DNA from: Aquabacterium fontiphilum
GTDB lineage: Bacteria > Pseudomonadota > Gammaproteobacteria > Burkholderiales > Burkholderiaceae_C
Direction of reading: 5' to 3'
Length of the DNA: 64,000 bases
Assembly (NCBI RefSeq): GCF_009909205.1
Contig: NZ_JAAAPN010000010.1
Location: 1-64,000, forward strand
A program made the translations under genes and the position numbers. The first letter of the stretch is position 1. Each line of letters starts with the position of its first letter. The notes beneath the pieces were generated by a model. It was not told the origin of the DNA. It ran no database searches and worked only from the letters and a program-made list of their open reading frames with translations. Shown here piece by piece: positions 24,957 to 37,222 of the stretch.

Positions 24957-25232
24957 GCCAGGAGAGAACTGCCCCTGCTTGGGTTTCACATGCCGCAAGC
25001 AGGCGCGCAGTCGCCGAAGGCGCAGGGCCCCGGGGCGCACGCAGGTGCGCCGCAGCCCGAACGCTCAGGCAAAAGGACTGGCAAACACGGCTTCGGCCGT
25101 GATACCTCACTGGAGAGAGGCCGGTGACGCTGCGCAGACCGCGGCGTGAGCCAGCCCACCGAAGGGGCAAGCCCTCACCGCGCCGGCCAGCCGGGGCGAA
25201 GGGTCAATCTCTCAGGTAAAGCGGACAGCGAG
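24957..25232 (+). promoter_or_regulatory. Tandem glycine riboswitch upstream of gcvT
   Basis: Two consecutive glycine aptamers. The first contains CAGGAGAGAAC, GCCGAAGGCGCAGG and GCTCAGGCAAAAGGACTGG. The second contains ACTGGAGAGAGGCC, CACCGAAGGGGCAAG, GGCGAAGGGTCAAT and CTCTCAGGTAAAGCGGACAG. The order of these conserved blocks, and their repetition, are diagnostic of the gcvT (glycine) RNA motif. It should turn the downstream glycine-cleavage genes on when glycine is abundant. The 80 bases between the second aptamer and gcvT hold the expression platform; I see no clear intrinsic terminator there, so control may be at translation initiation. Confidence 0.92.
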
Positions 25233-25311
25233 GGCAGCCCCCGTCAGGCGCAAGCATGACGTGGAACGGATTGTTTGCCCTCCAGCCGGTCTGGCGACTG
25301 GCCGTCTTCCC

Positions 25312-26427
25312 ATGTCCGCAGACCTGCTTACCACCCCGCTGCACGCGCTTCACATCGAACTCGGCGCCAAGATGGTGCCCTTCGGTGGCTACGACATGCC
25401 CGTGCAGTACGCCACGGGCATCCTGGCTGAACACAAACACACCCGCGCCGCCGCCGGCCTGTTCGATGTCTCGCACATGGGTCAGGTGCTGCTGAGCGGC
25501 CCGGGCGCCGATGCCGCACTCGAAACCCTGGTGCCGGTCGACATCGTGGATCTGGCCCGCTTCAAGCAGCGCTACGCCCTGTTCACCAACGAGCAGGGGG
25601 GCATCCTTGATGACCTGATGGTCACCCGACGCGACAACGACCTGTTTTTGGTGGTCAACGCCGCCTGCAAGGCCCAGGACATCGCTCACCTGCAAGCCCG
25701 CATCGGTCATCTCTGCACGGTCACGCCGCTGCCCGACCAGGCGCTGCTGGCGCTGCAAGGCCCCGAAGCCGTGACAGCCCTGGCGCGCCTGAACGAAGGC
25801 GTTCACCAACTGGTGTTCATGACCGGCGGCCACTTCGCGCTCGACGGCATCGACTGCTTCGTGACCCGCTCGGGCTACACCGGCGAAGACGGCTTCGAGA
25901 TTTCGGTGCCGGCCGCTCAGGCCGAGCAGCTCGCCCGCGCCCTGCTGGCTCAGCCGGAGGTCAAGCCCATCGGACTGGGTGCGCGCGACACCCTGCGCCT
26001 GGAAGCCGGCCTGTGTCTTTATGGCCACGATATCGACACCACGACCACCCCGGTGGAAGGCGCGCTGACCTGGGCCATCCAGAAAGTGCGCCGCCCTGGT
26101 GGTGCGCGTGCGGGCGGCTATCCCGGCGCCGAGGTGATTGGCCAGCAACTGGCCGAAGGCGTCAGCCGCAAGCGGGTGGGCCTGATCAGCACCGAACGCA
26201 TGCCCGTTCGCGAGGGCGCCAAGGTGGTGGACGCCAGTGGCGCCGAGATCGGCGTGGTCACCAGCGGTTCGCTGGGCCCCAGCCTGAACCAGCCCGTTGC
26301 CCTGGCCTATGTGGCCACCGCGCACGCCGCCGCAGGCACCGCCGTGTTCGCGCTGGTGCGCGACAAGCGCGTGCCCATGACGGTAAGCCCCACCCCCTTC
26401 GTGCCCAACCGTTACCACCGCGGCTGA
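25312..26427 (+). CDS. gcvT: Glycine cleavage system T protein (aminomethyltransferase)
   Basis: A 371-residue tetrahydrofolate-dependent aminomethyltransferase. It releases ammonia and forms methylene-THF from the aminomethyl group held on lipoyl-GcvH. Recognised by TPLHALHIELGAKMVPFGGY, FDVSHMGQV, TRSGYTGEDGFEI (folate site), GARDTLRLEAGLCLYGHD and, near the end, VTSGSLGPSLN. The start at ATG 25312 fits the family's N-terminus; a 17-codon upstream extension through the leader is unlikely. There is no good Shine-Dalgarno by eye, which suits riboswitch control of initiation. First gene of gcvTHP. Confidence 0.95.
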   Translation: MSADLLTTPLHALHIELGAKMVPFGGYDMPVQYATGILAEHKHTRAAAGLFDVSHMGQVLLSGPGADAALETLVPVDIVDLARFKQRYALFTNEQGGILDDLMVTRRDNDLFLVVNAACKAQDIAHLQARIGHLCTVTPLPDQALLALQGPEAVTALARLNEGVHQLVFMTGGHFALDGIDCFVTRSGYTGEDGFEISVPAAQAEQLARALLAQPEVKPIGLGARDTLRLEAGLCLYGHDIDTTTTPVEGALTWAIQKVRRPGGARAGGYPGAEVIGQQLAEGVSRKRVGLISTERMPVREGAKVVDASGAEIGVVTSGSLGPSLNQPVALAYVATAHAAAGTAVFALVRDKRVPMTVSPTPFVPNRYHRG

Positions 26428-26570
26428 GCCCCGGTCCAACCGGCTGACCCCAAACCGGCTGAACCGCGCCAGCACGCCATGCCCCCAAGGGCTGAGACAA
26501 TCACGCCCGTTCGGCTCCCAACCTCCCTTCTGCGCCCCGGCGCACCAACCTGATTGCCAAGGACGTCAAC

Positions 26571-26945
26571 ATGACCATCAAGTACACGCCCGACCACGAG
26601 TGGCTCCAGATCGAAGCCGACGGCACCGCCACCGTGGGCATCACCCAACATGCCCAGGACGCCCTGGGTGATGTGGTGTTCGTCGATCTGCCCGCGGTGG
26701 GCACCAGCTTCAACGCCAAGGACGTGGCTGGCGTGGTCGAATCCGTCAAGGCCGCCGCCGACGTCTACATGCCGCTGACCGGCGAAATCGTGGCCGTCAA
26801 TGAAGCCCTGCGCGACGACCCCGCCCTGGCCAACAGCGACCCGATGGGCGCCGGCTGGTTCTTCAAGGTCAAGCTGGCCAACCCGGCCGATGCCGACGCC
26901 CTGATGGACAAGACCGCCTACGACGATCTGCTCAAGAACGCCTGA
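26571..26945 (+). CDS. gcvH: Glycine cleavage system H protein (lipoyl carrier)
   Basis: A 124-residue carrier that shuttles the aminomethyl intermediate between GcvP, GcvT and dihydrolipoamide dehydrogenase. The lipoylated Lys60 is in [19 protein letters not shown]. The start reads [15 protein letters not shown] and the region [19 protein letters not shown] is typical. Length is normal. It sits 143 bases after gcvT and 37 before gcvP, in the usual T-H-P order. Confidence 0.96.
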   Translation: MTIKYTPDHEWLQIEADGTATVGITQHAQDALGDVVFVDLPAVGTSFNAKDVAGVVESVKAAADVYMPLTGEIVAVNEALRDDPALANSDPMGAGWFFKVKLANPADADALMDKTAYDDLLKNA

Positions 26946-26982
26946 GCCCGAGGGCCCTGCCCGCATCACGCCGCCGAACACC

Positions 26983-29855
<2,873 letters not shown>

Positions 29856-29883
<28 letters not shown>

Positions 29884-30482
29884 AGCGCCGGCTCCACTGG
29901 GTCTGCGGGGGCCTGATTGCGCTGTTCCTGCTCACGATGTGGGCAGGGCTGGCGCATCAAGGGCCTGTGCCGCTGCGCGCTGACGACGACACGCTCGCCG
30001 TCGCCACCACAGCGATCGCGCTGGCCGGGGTGAGCGCAGCGGCCGTCTGGCTGCTTCTGCCCGACTGGCAGGACAGGCTGATCGCTGGCGTCATGGCCTG
30101 GGTGCTCGTGATCATCCTCGCGCCCACGGCCCTCACCGACCTGCTCCACGCGGCCAACGCCCTGCGAGTCGAGGCGGGATCCCGCCAGCAATCGGTGGAA
30201 CGCTTCGCCGCATTGAAAGAGGCGAACCCGGCGAAACGCCGCAGCGCCTACTGGTTACGCTCGCTCCCGACGCATCTGCAAGATGGTCAGGCCCAGCTGC
30301 AAGACCGCCGTCTGTCGCGCGCCGCGCATGCCGCGCTCCAGAGCGAGCAACTCATCCCGGGTGAGCTGCTGCAGATCGAAGAGGCCACCGGCGCGCTGGG
30401 CTGGCCCTTTGTGGTGCGGGTCACCCGCCTGCGCGCCCCCACCGAATTCGCCTTCCAGGCCCAACCGGCCCGCGCTCAGTAA
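29856..30482 (+). CDS. Hypothetical membrane protein overlapping gcvP
   Basis: A 208-residue protein with hydrophobic segments at about residues 13-33, 46-66 and 75-95, followed by a charged helical C-terminal half ([15 protein letters not shown]-like region). No family recognised. Initiation is probably GTG 29856, inside the last codons of gcvP; a later start is possible. The stop overlaps the stop of the convergent ppsR gene by a few bases. It may be co-transcribed with gcvTHP, but a role in glycine metabolism is not shown. Confidence 0.55.
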
Positions 30483-31300
30483 ATCAGCCGATCCGGGCGG
30501 ATGTCGCGCAGGATCGTCGTGGCGATCTCTTCGATCGATTTGTGGGTCGACGACAACCAGGCGATGCCCTCGCGGCGCATCATGGCCTCGGCCTCGTTGA
30601 CCTCGGCCCGGCAGTTCTCGAGGCTGGCGTACTTGCTGTTGGGACGCCGCTCGTTGCGGATCTGGCTCAGACGCACCGGATCGATCGTCAGACCGAAACA
30701 CTTCTTCCGATAAGGCTTGAGCATCGTGGGCAGAAAACCCCGGTCGAAGTCTTCCGGGATCAGCGGCACGTTGGCCGCCTTGATGCCGTGCTGCATGGCG
30801 AGGTACAAGGATGTGGGCGTCTTGCCACAGCGGCTGACACCGACCAGCACCACATCGGCCGAATCCAGGCTCCGGGACGATTGCCCGTCATCGTGCTCCA
30901 GTGCGAAGTTGATCGCATCGATGCGGTTGTTGTATTCCTGATCCTGGCTGGCGTCGCTGAAACGGCCCACGCGGTGGTTCGACTTCATGTCGAACTCGTG
31001 CTCCAGCGGCTCCACAAAGGTCTTGATCACGTCAAACACCTTGCCGCGGCAGCCCTTGAGGATGTCCAGCACCTCGTCGTTGGCCAGCGTGGTGAACACG
31101 ATGGGGCGCTTGCCCTCGCGCTCGGCGGCAGAGTTGATCTCTCTGACCACCTGATGGGCCTTGTCTACCGTGTCGATGAAAGGCCGGCGCACATGGCGCG
31201 GCTTGACAGCGAATTGCGCCAGGATGGAGTTGCCCATCGTTTCGGCCGTGATCCCGGTGCCGTCGGACACAAAAAATACGCTTCGATCGGGCATGTGCAT
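30476..31300 (-). CDS. ppsR: PEP synthase regulatory protein (bifunctional kinase/pyrophosphorylase)
   Basis: A 274-residue DUF299-family protein. It reversibly phosphorylates PEP synthase on the Thr next to its catalytic His, switching gluconeogenic PEP synthesis off and on. Motifs: VFFVSDGTGITAETMG at the start, the P-loop GVSRCGKTPTSLYLA, IPEDFDRGFLPTML and FGLTIDPVRLSQIR. Divergent from ppsA, the normal partner arrangement. Two ATGs (31300 and 31294) are possible starts. The 3' end overlaps the convergent membrane-protein gene. Confidence 0.94.
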   Translation of the reverse strand: MHMPDRSVFFVSDGTGITAETMGNSILAQFAVKPRHVRRPFIDTVDKAHQVVREINSAAEREGKRPIVFTTLANDEVLDILKGCRGKVFDVIKTFVEPLEHEFDMKSNHRVGRFSDASQDQEYNNRIDAINFALEHDDGQSSRSLDSADVVLVGVSRCGKTPTSLYLAMQHGIKAANVPLIPEDFDRGFLPTMLKPYRKKCFGLTIDPVRLSQIRNERRPNSKYASLENCRAEVNEAEAMMRREGIAWLSSTHKSIEEIATTILRDIRPDRLIY

Positions 31301-31485
31301 GCGTCGCCTGTTTGAGGGGGTGTCCGATAAACGGCGCCCCGGTGTGGAATCGGTGGACCCGTGATGATAGGGCTGACCCTACAATCGCTCCAACTCGTGC
31401 CAATGGCGGCCTGACCCATCACAAGCACAACAGGTCGTGACCGCCCGCGGCGCCCCCGGTTTTTTTCACCATCCTGGAGCTTCCC

Positions 31486-33891
31486 ATGACCCAACGCTTT
31501 GAGCCGACCGCCCTGGTTGTGCCTTTTGAGCAACTTCGCATGTCCGACGTCGAGGTCGTCGGCGGCAAGAACGCCAGCCTCGGCGAGATGATCTCGCAGC
31601 TGCCCGACGGCGTGCGCGTGCCCACGGGCTTTGCCACCACGGCCCACGCCTTCCGCGAGTTTCTCAAGCACGACGGCCTGGCCGACCGCATCAGCCAGCG
31701 CCTGGCCACGCTCGACACCGACGACGTGCGCGCCCTGGCCGAAGCCGGCGCCCAGATCCGCGGCTGGGTCGAGGCACAGCCCTTCCCGGCGGACCTGGAA
31801 AAGGCCATCCGAGATGCCTACGCCAAGCTGGCTGGCGACAACCCCAACGCCTCGTTCGCCGTGCGCTCCTCGGCCACGGCCGAAGACCTGCCCGACGCCT
31901 CGTTCGCAGGTCAGCAAGAGACCTTCCTGAACGTGGTGGGCATTGAGGACATCCTTCACAAGATGAAGGAAGTCTTCGCCTCGCTGTACAACGACCGCGC
32001 CATCTCCTACCGCGTGCACAAGGGATTTGCCCATGACGTGGTGGCCCTGTCGGCCGGCGTGCAGCGCATGGTGCGCTCCGATCTGGCCGCATCCGGCGTG
32101 ATGTTCACCATCGACACCGAGTCGGGTTTTTCGGACGTGGTCTTCATCACCTCCAGCTACGGCCTGGGCGAGACCGTGGTGCAAGGCGCCGTCAACCCCG
32201 ACGAGTTCTACGTGCACAAGCCGGCGCTGAAGGCCGGCAAGCAGGCCGTGATCCGCCGCAATCTGGGCTCCAAGCTGCTCAAGATGGAGTTCTCGACGCC
32301 TGAAGAGAAAGCCGCCTCCGGCAAGCTGGTCAAGACCGTGGACACCACTGTCGAAGCCCGCAACCGCTACAGCCTGACGAACGATGAGGTGATGGAGCTG
32401 GCCCGCTACGCCCTGATCATCGAGCAGCACTATGGCCGCCCGATGGACATCGAATGGGGCAAGGACGGCACCGACGGCCACCTCTACATCCTGCAGGCCC
32501 GCCCCGAGACCGTGAAGAGCCAGGCCCACGGCAAGGCCGAGCAGCGCTACAAGCTCAAGGGCACGGGCACCGTGCTGGCCGAAGGCCGCGCCATCGGTCA
32601 GAAGATCGGCACCGGCCCCGTGCGCATCGTGCACAACATCGCCGAGATGGACAAGGTGCAGCCCGGTGACGTGCTGGTCACCGACATGACCGACCCCAAC
32701 TGGGAGCCGGTGATGAAGCGCGCCAGCGCCATCGTCACCAACCGCGGCGGCCGCACCTGCCACGCTGCCATCATCGCGCGCGAATTGGGCATCCCGGCCG
32801 TGGTCGGTTGCGGCAACGCCACCGACCGCCTGACCGATGGCACGCTGGTCACCGTGGCCTGCTCCGAGGGCGACACCGGCCACATCTATGAAGGCCTGCT
32901 CGAGACCGAGATCACCGAGGTGACCCGTGGCGAGATGCCCCACATCGGCCTGAAGATCATGATGAACGTGGGCAACCCTCAGCTCGCCTTCGACTTCTGT
33001 CAGATGCCCAACAGCGGCGTGGGCCTGGCCCGCCTTGAGTTCATCATCAACAACAACATCGGCGTCCACCCCAAGGCCATCCTCGACTACCCCAACGTCG
33101 ACACCGACCTGAAAAAGGCCGTGGAATCGGTCGCTCGTGGCCATGCCTCGCCGCGCGCCTTCTATGTCGACAAGCTCGCCGAAGGTGTGGCGACGATTGC
33201 AGCCGCCTTCTGGCCCAAGCCCGTCATCGTGCGCCTGTCGGACTTCAAGTCCAACGAGTACAAGAAGCTCATCGGCGGCTCGCGCTACGAGCCGGAAGAA
33301 GAAAACCCGATGCTGGGCTTCCGCGGCGCCTCGCGTTACATCTCTGAGGAGTTCGGTGAGGCCTTCGCCATGGAATGCGAGGCGCTCAAGCGCGTGCGCA
33401 ACGACATGGGGCTGACCAACGTCGAGATCATGGTGCCCTTCGTGCGCACGCTGAAGCAGGCGGAGCGCGTGACCCAGATGCTGGCCGACCACGGCCTGGT
33501 GCGCGCGGCCAAGGGTGGCACCGACGGCCTGCGCGTCATCATGATGTGCGAAGTGCCCAGCAACGCCATCCTGGCCGAGCAGTTCCTGGAGTTCTTCGAC
33601 GGCATGTCCATCGGCTCGAACGACTTGACCCAGCTCACCCTGGGCCTGGACCGTGACTCCGGCCTGGAACTGCTGGCGCACGACTTCGACGAGCGTGACC
33701 CGGCTGTCAAGGCGCTGATCTCGCGCGCGATCGCAGCTTGCCGCGCCCACGGCAAGTACATCGGCATCTGCGGCCAGGGCCCCAGCGACCACGCCGACTT
33801 CGCCGAATGGCTGGCAGCCGAGGGCATCGTGTCGATCTCGCTGAACCCGGACACCGTGGTCGAAACCTGGCAGCGGCTGGCAGCCAGCTGA
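31486..33891 (+). CDS. ppsA: Phosphoenolpyruvate synthase
   Basis: An 801-residue enzyme making PEP from pyruvate and ATP. The N-terminal ATP-grasp region has [34 protein letters not shown] and [10 protein letters not shown]. The phospho-His domain has [21 protein letters not shown], with His426 as the phosphorylated residue and the adjacent Thr the target of PpsR. The C-terminal PEP-binding barrel has [28 protein letters not shown] and ICGQGPSDH. Length is standard. Monocistronic, ended by a clear terminator, divergent from ppsR. Confidence 0.96.
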   Translation: MTQRFEPTALVVPFEQLRMSDVEVVGGKNASLGEMISQLPDGVRVPTGFATTAHAFREFLKHDGLADRISQRLATLDTDDVRALAEAGAQIRGWVEAQPFPADLEKAIRDAYAKLAGDNPNASFAVRSSATAEDLPDASFAGQQETFLNVVGIEDILHKMKEVFASLYNDRAISYRVHKGFAHDVVALSAGVQRMVRSDLAASGVMFTIDTESGFSDVVFITSSYGLGETVVQGAVNPDEFYVHKPALKAGKQAVIRRNLGSKLLKMEFSTPEEKAASGKLVKTVDTTVEARNRYSLTNDEVMELARYALIIEQHYGRPMDIEWGKDGTDGHLYILQARPETVKSQAHGKAEQRYKLKGTGTVLAEGRAIGQKIGTGPVRIVHNIAEMDKVQPGDVLVTDMTDPNWEPVMKRASAIVTNRGGRTCHAAIIARELGIPAVVGCGNATDRLTDGTLVTVACSEGDTGHIYEGLLETEITEVTRGEMPHIGLKIMMNVGNPQLAFDFCQMPNSGVGLARLEFIINNNIGVHPKAILDYPNVDTDLKKAVESVARGHASPRAFYVDKLAEGVATIAAAFWPKPVIVRLSDFKSNEYKKLIGGSRYEPEEENPMLGFRGASRYISEEFGEAFAMECEALKRVRNDMGLTNVEIMVPFVRTLKQAERVTQMLADHGLVRAAKGGTDGLRVIMMCEVPSNAILAEQFLEFFDGMSIGSNDLTQLTLGLDRDSGLELLAHDFDERDPAVKALISRAIAACRAHGKYIGICGQGPSDHADFAEWLAAEGIVSISLNPDTVVETWQRLAAS

Positions 33892-33916
33892 CACGCCCTC
33901 GCCACCCCGCGCCCCA

Positions 33917-33942
33917 AGCGCCGCCTGCCGCGGCGCTTTTTT
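33917..33942 (+). terminator. Rho-independent terminator after ppsA
   Basis: AGCGCCGC, loop CTGCC, GCGGCGCT, then a T-run. It lies 25 bases after the ppsA stop and immediately before the rpsF promoter. Confidence 0.85.
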
Positions 33943-33944
33943 CT

Positions 33945-33953
33945 TGCTATACT
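33945..33953 (+). promoter_or_regulatory. Candidate extended -10 promoter of the rpsF operon
   Basis: TGCTATACT (TG, one base, TATACT) lies about 118 bases upstream of rpsF and directly after the ppsA terminator. No -35 is evident, which fits an extended -10 promoter. Confidence 0.5.
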
Positions 33954-34071
33954 CGCGGGTTTTCCGATTTCCTGTCTGCCTCAGTTACATCCGAGGCAAC
34001 GGAAGCCTTGCCGTCAGCGGGTTTGACGCTTCGCGACGGCTTCCATCAACTGGAATCCACAAGGAGTTTCC

Positions 34072-34437
34072 ATGCGTCACTATGAAATCATCGTGCTGAT
34101 CCACCCGGATCAAAGCGAACAGGTTCCGGCCATGCTGGAGCGCTACAAGACCCTGATCACCTCCAACGGTGGCCAGGTTCACCGCGTTGAAGACTGGGGC
34201 CGCCGCCAGCTGGCCTACCAGATCAACAAGCTCGCCAAGGCTCACTACCTGTGCCTGAACATCGAAGTCAGCAAGGAAATCCTGGCTGAACTCGAAACCG
34301 GCTTCAAGTTCAACGATGCCGTGCTGCGTCACCTGACCGTCCAGAAGGACAAGGCTGAAACCGCGCCTTCCGTCATGATGAAGCAAGTCGAGCGTGAAGA
34401 GGCCCGCAAGGCCCAGCAGGAGCAAGCAACCGCCTGA
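34072..34437 (+). CDS. rpsF: 30S ribosomal protein S6
   Basis: A 121-residue ribosomal protein of the 30S platform that pairs with S18. The sequence [37 protein letters not shown] and HYLCLNIEV is typical. The C-terminal tail is charged, as in proteobacterial S6. The Shine-Dalgarno AAGGAG precedes the ATG. First gene of rpsF-priB-rpsR-rplI. Confidence 0.97.
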   Translation: MRHYEIIVLIHPDQSEQVPAMLERYKTLITSNGGQVHRVEDWGRRQLAYQINKLAKAHYLCLNIEVSKEILAELETGFKFNDAVLRHLTVQKDKAETAPSVMMKQVEREEARKAQQEQATA

Positions 34438-34463
34438 CTCGTCAGGCGTGATGCCCAGCGTTC

Positions 34464-34754
34464 ATGAACCGCGTCGAGCTGTCTGCGCAAATCATCGAAC
34501 GCAAGGTATTGCGATACACCCCCGCCGGACTGCCCGCCCTCGATCTCGTGCTCGCGCACGAATCCACGGTGACGGAAGCCCAGCAAGACCGCAAGGTCAA
34601 GCTGGACGTCAAGGCAGTGGCGCTTGGCCCCGTGGCCGAGCAGCTCAACCGGACGGACATCGGCACATCCCTTCTCGTGACGGGATTCCTGGGTGCCCCT
34701 CGCAATGGCCGCGGCGTCCTGCTCCACATCACCGCACTCACGGACATCGTTTAA
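34464..34754 (+). CDS. priB: Primosomal replication protein N (PriB)
   Basis: A 96-residue OB-fold single-stranded DNA-binding protein that helps PriA reload DnaB at stalled forks. NRVELSAQIIERKVLRYTPAG, LVLAHESTVTEAQ and GFLGAPRNGRGVLLHITAL are family-typical. Placement between rpsF and rpsR is the classic proteobacterial arrangement. It begins 26 bases after rpsF. Confidence 0.93.
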   Translation: MNRVELSAQIIERKVLRYTPAGLPALDLVLAHESTVTEAQQDRKVKLDVKAVALGPVAEQLNRTDIGTSLLVTGFLGAPRNGRGVLLHITALTDIV

Positions 34755-34775
34755 ACACATACTGAGAGGTCAATC

Positions 34776-35069
34776 ATGGCTGCTCCCCGCTCCAAGAACG
34801 GCAAGTTCTCCAAAGACCGCAAGGGCAAGCGCAACTCGCAATCCCTGCTGTTCCGCCGCAAGCGCTTCTGCCGCTTCACCGTCGCTGGCGTCGAACAGAT
34901 CGACTACAAGGACGTCGACACGCTGCGCGACTTCATCGCTGAAAACGGCAAGATCATCCCCGCCCGCCTGACCGGCACGCGCGCGATCTACCAACGTCAG
35001 CTGACCACGGCCATCAAGCGCGCCCGCTTCCTGGCTCTGCTGCCCTACAGCGACCAGCACAAGGTCTAA
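34776..35069 (+). CDS. rpsR: 30S ribosomal protein S18
   Basis: A 97-residue S18. The conserved core includes [41 protein letters not shown] and [19 protein letters not shown] basic N-terminal extension of about 20 residues ([17 protein letters not shown]) makes it longer than the E. coli protein, as usual in betaproteobacteria. The Shine-Dalgarno is GAGAGG. Confidence 0.97.
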   Translation: MAAPRSKNGKFSKDRKGKRNSQSLLFRRKRFCRFTVAGVEQIDYKDVDTLRDFIAENGKIIPARLTGTRAIYQRQLTTAIKRARFLALLPYSDQHKV

Positions 35070-35081
35070 GGAGTTCTCGTC

Positions 35082-35534
35082 ATGCAAATCATCCTGCTGG
35101 AAAAAGTCGCCAACCTGGGCAACCTGGGTGATGTGGTCAAGGTCAAGGACGGCTACGCCCGTAACTTCCTGATCCCCACCGGCCAGGCCCGTCGCGCCAC
35201 CGCCAACGCCGTCAAGGAATTCGAAGCCCGCCGCGCCGAGCTGGAGAAGGTCCAGGCTGAAAAGCTGGCCGCCGCTCAAGCCCTGGGCGAGAAGCTCAAC
35301 GGCAAGACCGTGTCGCTGACCCAGAAGGCCGGCGTGGACGGCCGCCTGTTCGGCTCGGTCACCAACTTCGACATCGCCGAAGCCCTGAAGGCTGCCGGCT
35401 TCGAAGTGGCCAAGCAGCAAGTGCGTCTGCCCAATGGTCCTCTGAAGACCATCGGTGACCACGGCGTGTCGGTGTCGCTGCACACCGACGTGACGGTGGA
35501 CGTGACCATCAACGTGGTCGGCGAAACCGCCTGA
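35082..35534 (+). CDS. rplI: 50S ribosomal protein L9
   Basis: A 150-residue L9. The N-terminal domain reads [28 protein letters not shown] with FLIPTGQA. The long central helix ([21 protein letters not shown]) connects to the C-terminal RNA-binding domain ([33 protein letters not shown]). The Shine-Dalgarno is AAGGAG. Last gene of the S6 operon, followed by a strong terminator. Confidence 0.97.
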   Translation: MQIILLEKVANLGNLGDVVKVKDGYARNFLIPTGQARRATANAVKEFEARRAELEKVQAEKLAAAQALGEKLNGKTVSLTQKAGVDGRLFGSVTNFDIAEALKAAGFEVAKQQVRLPNGPLKTIGDHGVSVSLHTDVTVDVTINVVGETA

Positions 35535-35583
35535 TCGCGCGGGGCGAGCATACGCCCCTGACCCCGCCTCGGCGGGGCTCGAC

Positions 35584-35607
35584 AAGCCGGCTTCCAGCCG
35601 GCTTTTT
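35584..35607 (+). terminator. Rho-independent terminator after rplI
   Basis: AAGCCGGC, loop TTCCA, GCCGGCTT followed by TTTC and more pyrimidines. A smaller hairpin (CCCGCC/GGCGGG) lies just before it. Confidence 0.8.
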
Positions 35608-35642
35608 CTTTTGGTCTTTTCTTCTGGGGGGCGGCACGCCAG

Positions 35643-35695
35643 TTGTGCACACGATTCCCCAGGAAGTTCAGCGTCCGTCCACAGCCTTGTCCACA
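35643..35695. other. Cluster of DnaA-box-like nonamers upstream of dnaB
   Basis: TTGTGCACA (35643-35651), CCGTCCACA (35675-35683) and TTGTCCACA (35687-35695) each resemble the DnaA box TTATCCACA with one to three differences. The last two are 12 bases apart on the same strand. None is a perfect box, so this is suggestive only. Confidence 0.3.
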
Positions 35696-35729
35696 GGCAT
35701 CCGCCGGCATCCCACCTATCATTGCCACC

Positions 35730-37166
35730 ATGGCTGCAGCATTTCCCTCCCCCTTCCCCACCCGTGGCAACGCCGACGCGTCAGGCAGCGATGAAGTCGC
35801 CAAGTTGCGCGTGCCACCGCACTCGATCGAGGCCGAACAGAGCGTGCTGGGCGGCCTGTTGCTCGACAACAGCGCCTGGGACCGCGCCTCCGACATCCTC
35901 AACGAAAGCGACTTCTACCGGCTGGAGCACCAGCTCATCTTCCTGGCCATCCAGAAGCTCGTGAATGCCTCGAAGCCGGCGGACGTGATCACGGTCTACG
36001 AGCAGCTGCAGATGATGGGCAAGGGCGACGACGTGGGCGGACTGGCCTACCTCAACGCCCTGGCCCAGTCGGTGCCCAGCGCGGCCAATATCCGCCGCTA
36101 CGCCGAGATCGTGCGCGAGCGGGCGGTGCTGCGCAAGCTGGTCTCAGCCAGCGACGAGATCGCCACCAACGCCTTCAATCCGCAGGGCCGCACGGTGTCG
36201 GACATCCTCGATGAAGCCGAAGCCAAGATCATGAAGATCGGCGAGGAAGGCAGCCGCAACAAGCAGGGCTTCCACGCGATGGATGGCCTGGTGGTGGACC
36301 TGCTCGACCGCGTCCAGGAACTGGCCGACAACGGTGCCGAGGACGTCACGGGCGTGCGCACCGGTTTCATCGACATGGACCGCATGACAGCCGGCCTGCA
36401 GAAAGGCGACCTCATCATCCTGGCGGCCCGCCCCTCGATGGGCAAGACCGCGTTCGCGCTGAACATCGGCGAGAACGTGGCCGTCAACGAGGGCCTGCCC
36501 GTGGCGGTGTTTTCGATGGAAATGGGTGCATCGCAGCTCGCGCTGCGGATGGTCGGCTCGATCGGGCGGATCAACCAGCAGAACCTGCGTACCGGGCGCC
36601 TCAGCGACGATGAATGGAGCCGCCTGAGCGAAACGGTCGAGAAGCTGCGCAGCGCCAACGTCTTCATCGACGAAACCCCCGGCTTGTCGCCCAACGAGCT
36701 GCGCGCCCGAGCCCGCCGTCTCGCCCGCCAGTTTGGCGGCACGCTGGGCCTGATCATCGTCGACTACCTGCAGCTGATGAGCGGCTCGGGCGGCAACGAA
36801 GAAAACCGCGCCACGGTGATTGGCGAGATCTCGCGGGGCCTGAAGGCGCTGGCCAAAGAGCTTCAGTGCCCGGTGATCGCGCTGTCGCAGTTGAACCGCT
36901 CGGTCGAAACCCGACCAGACAAGCGGCCGATGATGTCCGATCTGCGTGAATCCGGCGCCATCGAGCAGGACGCGGACGTGATCATGTTCATCTACCGCGA
37001 CGAGTACTACAACAAGGAATCCAAGATTCCTGGTACGGCCGAGATCATCATCGGCAAGCAGCGTAACGGCCCAGTGGGCAGCATCCACCTGGCCTTCCTG
37101 AAGGCCAACACCCGTTTCGAGAACCTCGCGCCGGGGACCTACGTGGGCGAAGGCGACCAGTACTGA
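35730..37166 (+). CDS. dnaB: Replicative DNA helicase DnaB
   Basis: A 478-residue hexameric helicase. The N-terminal domain begins LRVPPHSIEAEQSVLGGLL. The RecA-like motor has Walker A ARPSMGKTAFALNI, FSMEMGASQLALRM, Walker B LIIVDYLQLM, and SQLNRSVETRPDKRPMMSDL. The C-terminal motif is DADVIMFIYRDEYYN. There is no intein or insertion. Start ATG 35730 is chosen because the 29-codon upstream extension is not conserved in the family; it lacks a clear Shine-Dalgarno. Confidence 0.96.
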   Translation: MAAAFPSPFPTRGNADASGSDEVAKLRVPPHSIEAEQSVLGGLLLDNSAWDRASDILNESDFYRLEHQLIFLAIQKLVNASKPADVITVYEQLQMMGKGDDVGGLAYLNALAQSVPSAANIRRYAEIVRERAVLRKLVSASDEIATNAFNPQGRTVSDILDEAEAKIMKIGEEGSRNKQGFHAMDGLVVDLLDRVQELADNGAEDVTGVRTGFIDMDRMTAGLQKGDLIILAARPSMGKTAFALNIGENVAVNEGLPVAVFSMEMGASQLALRMVGSIGRINQQNLRTGRLSDDEWSRLSETVEKLRSANVFIDETPGLSPNELRARARRLARQFGGTLGLIIVDYLQLMSGSGGNEENRATVIGEISRGLKALAKELQCPVIALSQLNRSVETRPDKRPMMSDLRESGAIEQDADVIMFIYRDEYYNKESKIPGTAEIIIGKQRNGPVGSIHLAFLKANTRFENLAPGTYVGEGDQY

Positions 37167-37168
37167 CG

Positions 37169-37204
37169 AAAAAAAACCCGCCGCGGGCCAGCCGGGGCGG
37201 GTTT
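37169..37204 (-). terminator. Terminator between convergent dnaB and the BI-1 gene
   Basis: AAACCCGCC (37174-37182) pairs with GGCGGGTTT (37196-37204). On the minus strand a run of at least eight T follows, so it terminates the BI-1 gene strongly. On the plus strand only three T follow, so it is weaker for dnaB. Confidence 0.8.
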
Positions 37205-37222
37205 GCTGGGTCGCCAGGCAAC

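Noticed and set aside
23187-25040. 617-codon open frame antisense to ppc
   Set aside because: Shadow of a highly conserved enzyme gene; no domain, no ribosome site, and it runs into the glycine riboswitch.
31165-33894. 909-codon open frame antisense to ppsA
   Set aside because: Length results from codon bias on the ppsA strand; the product is His/Val/Gly-rich and has no recognisable domain.
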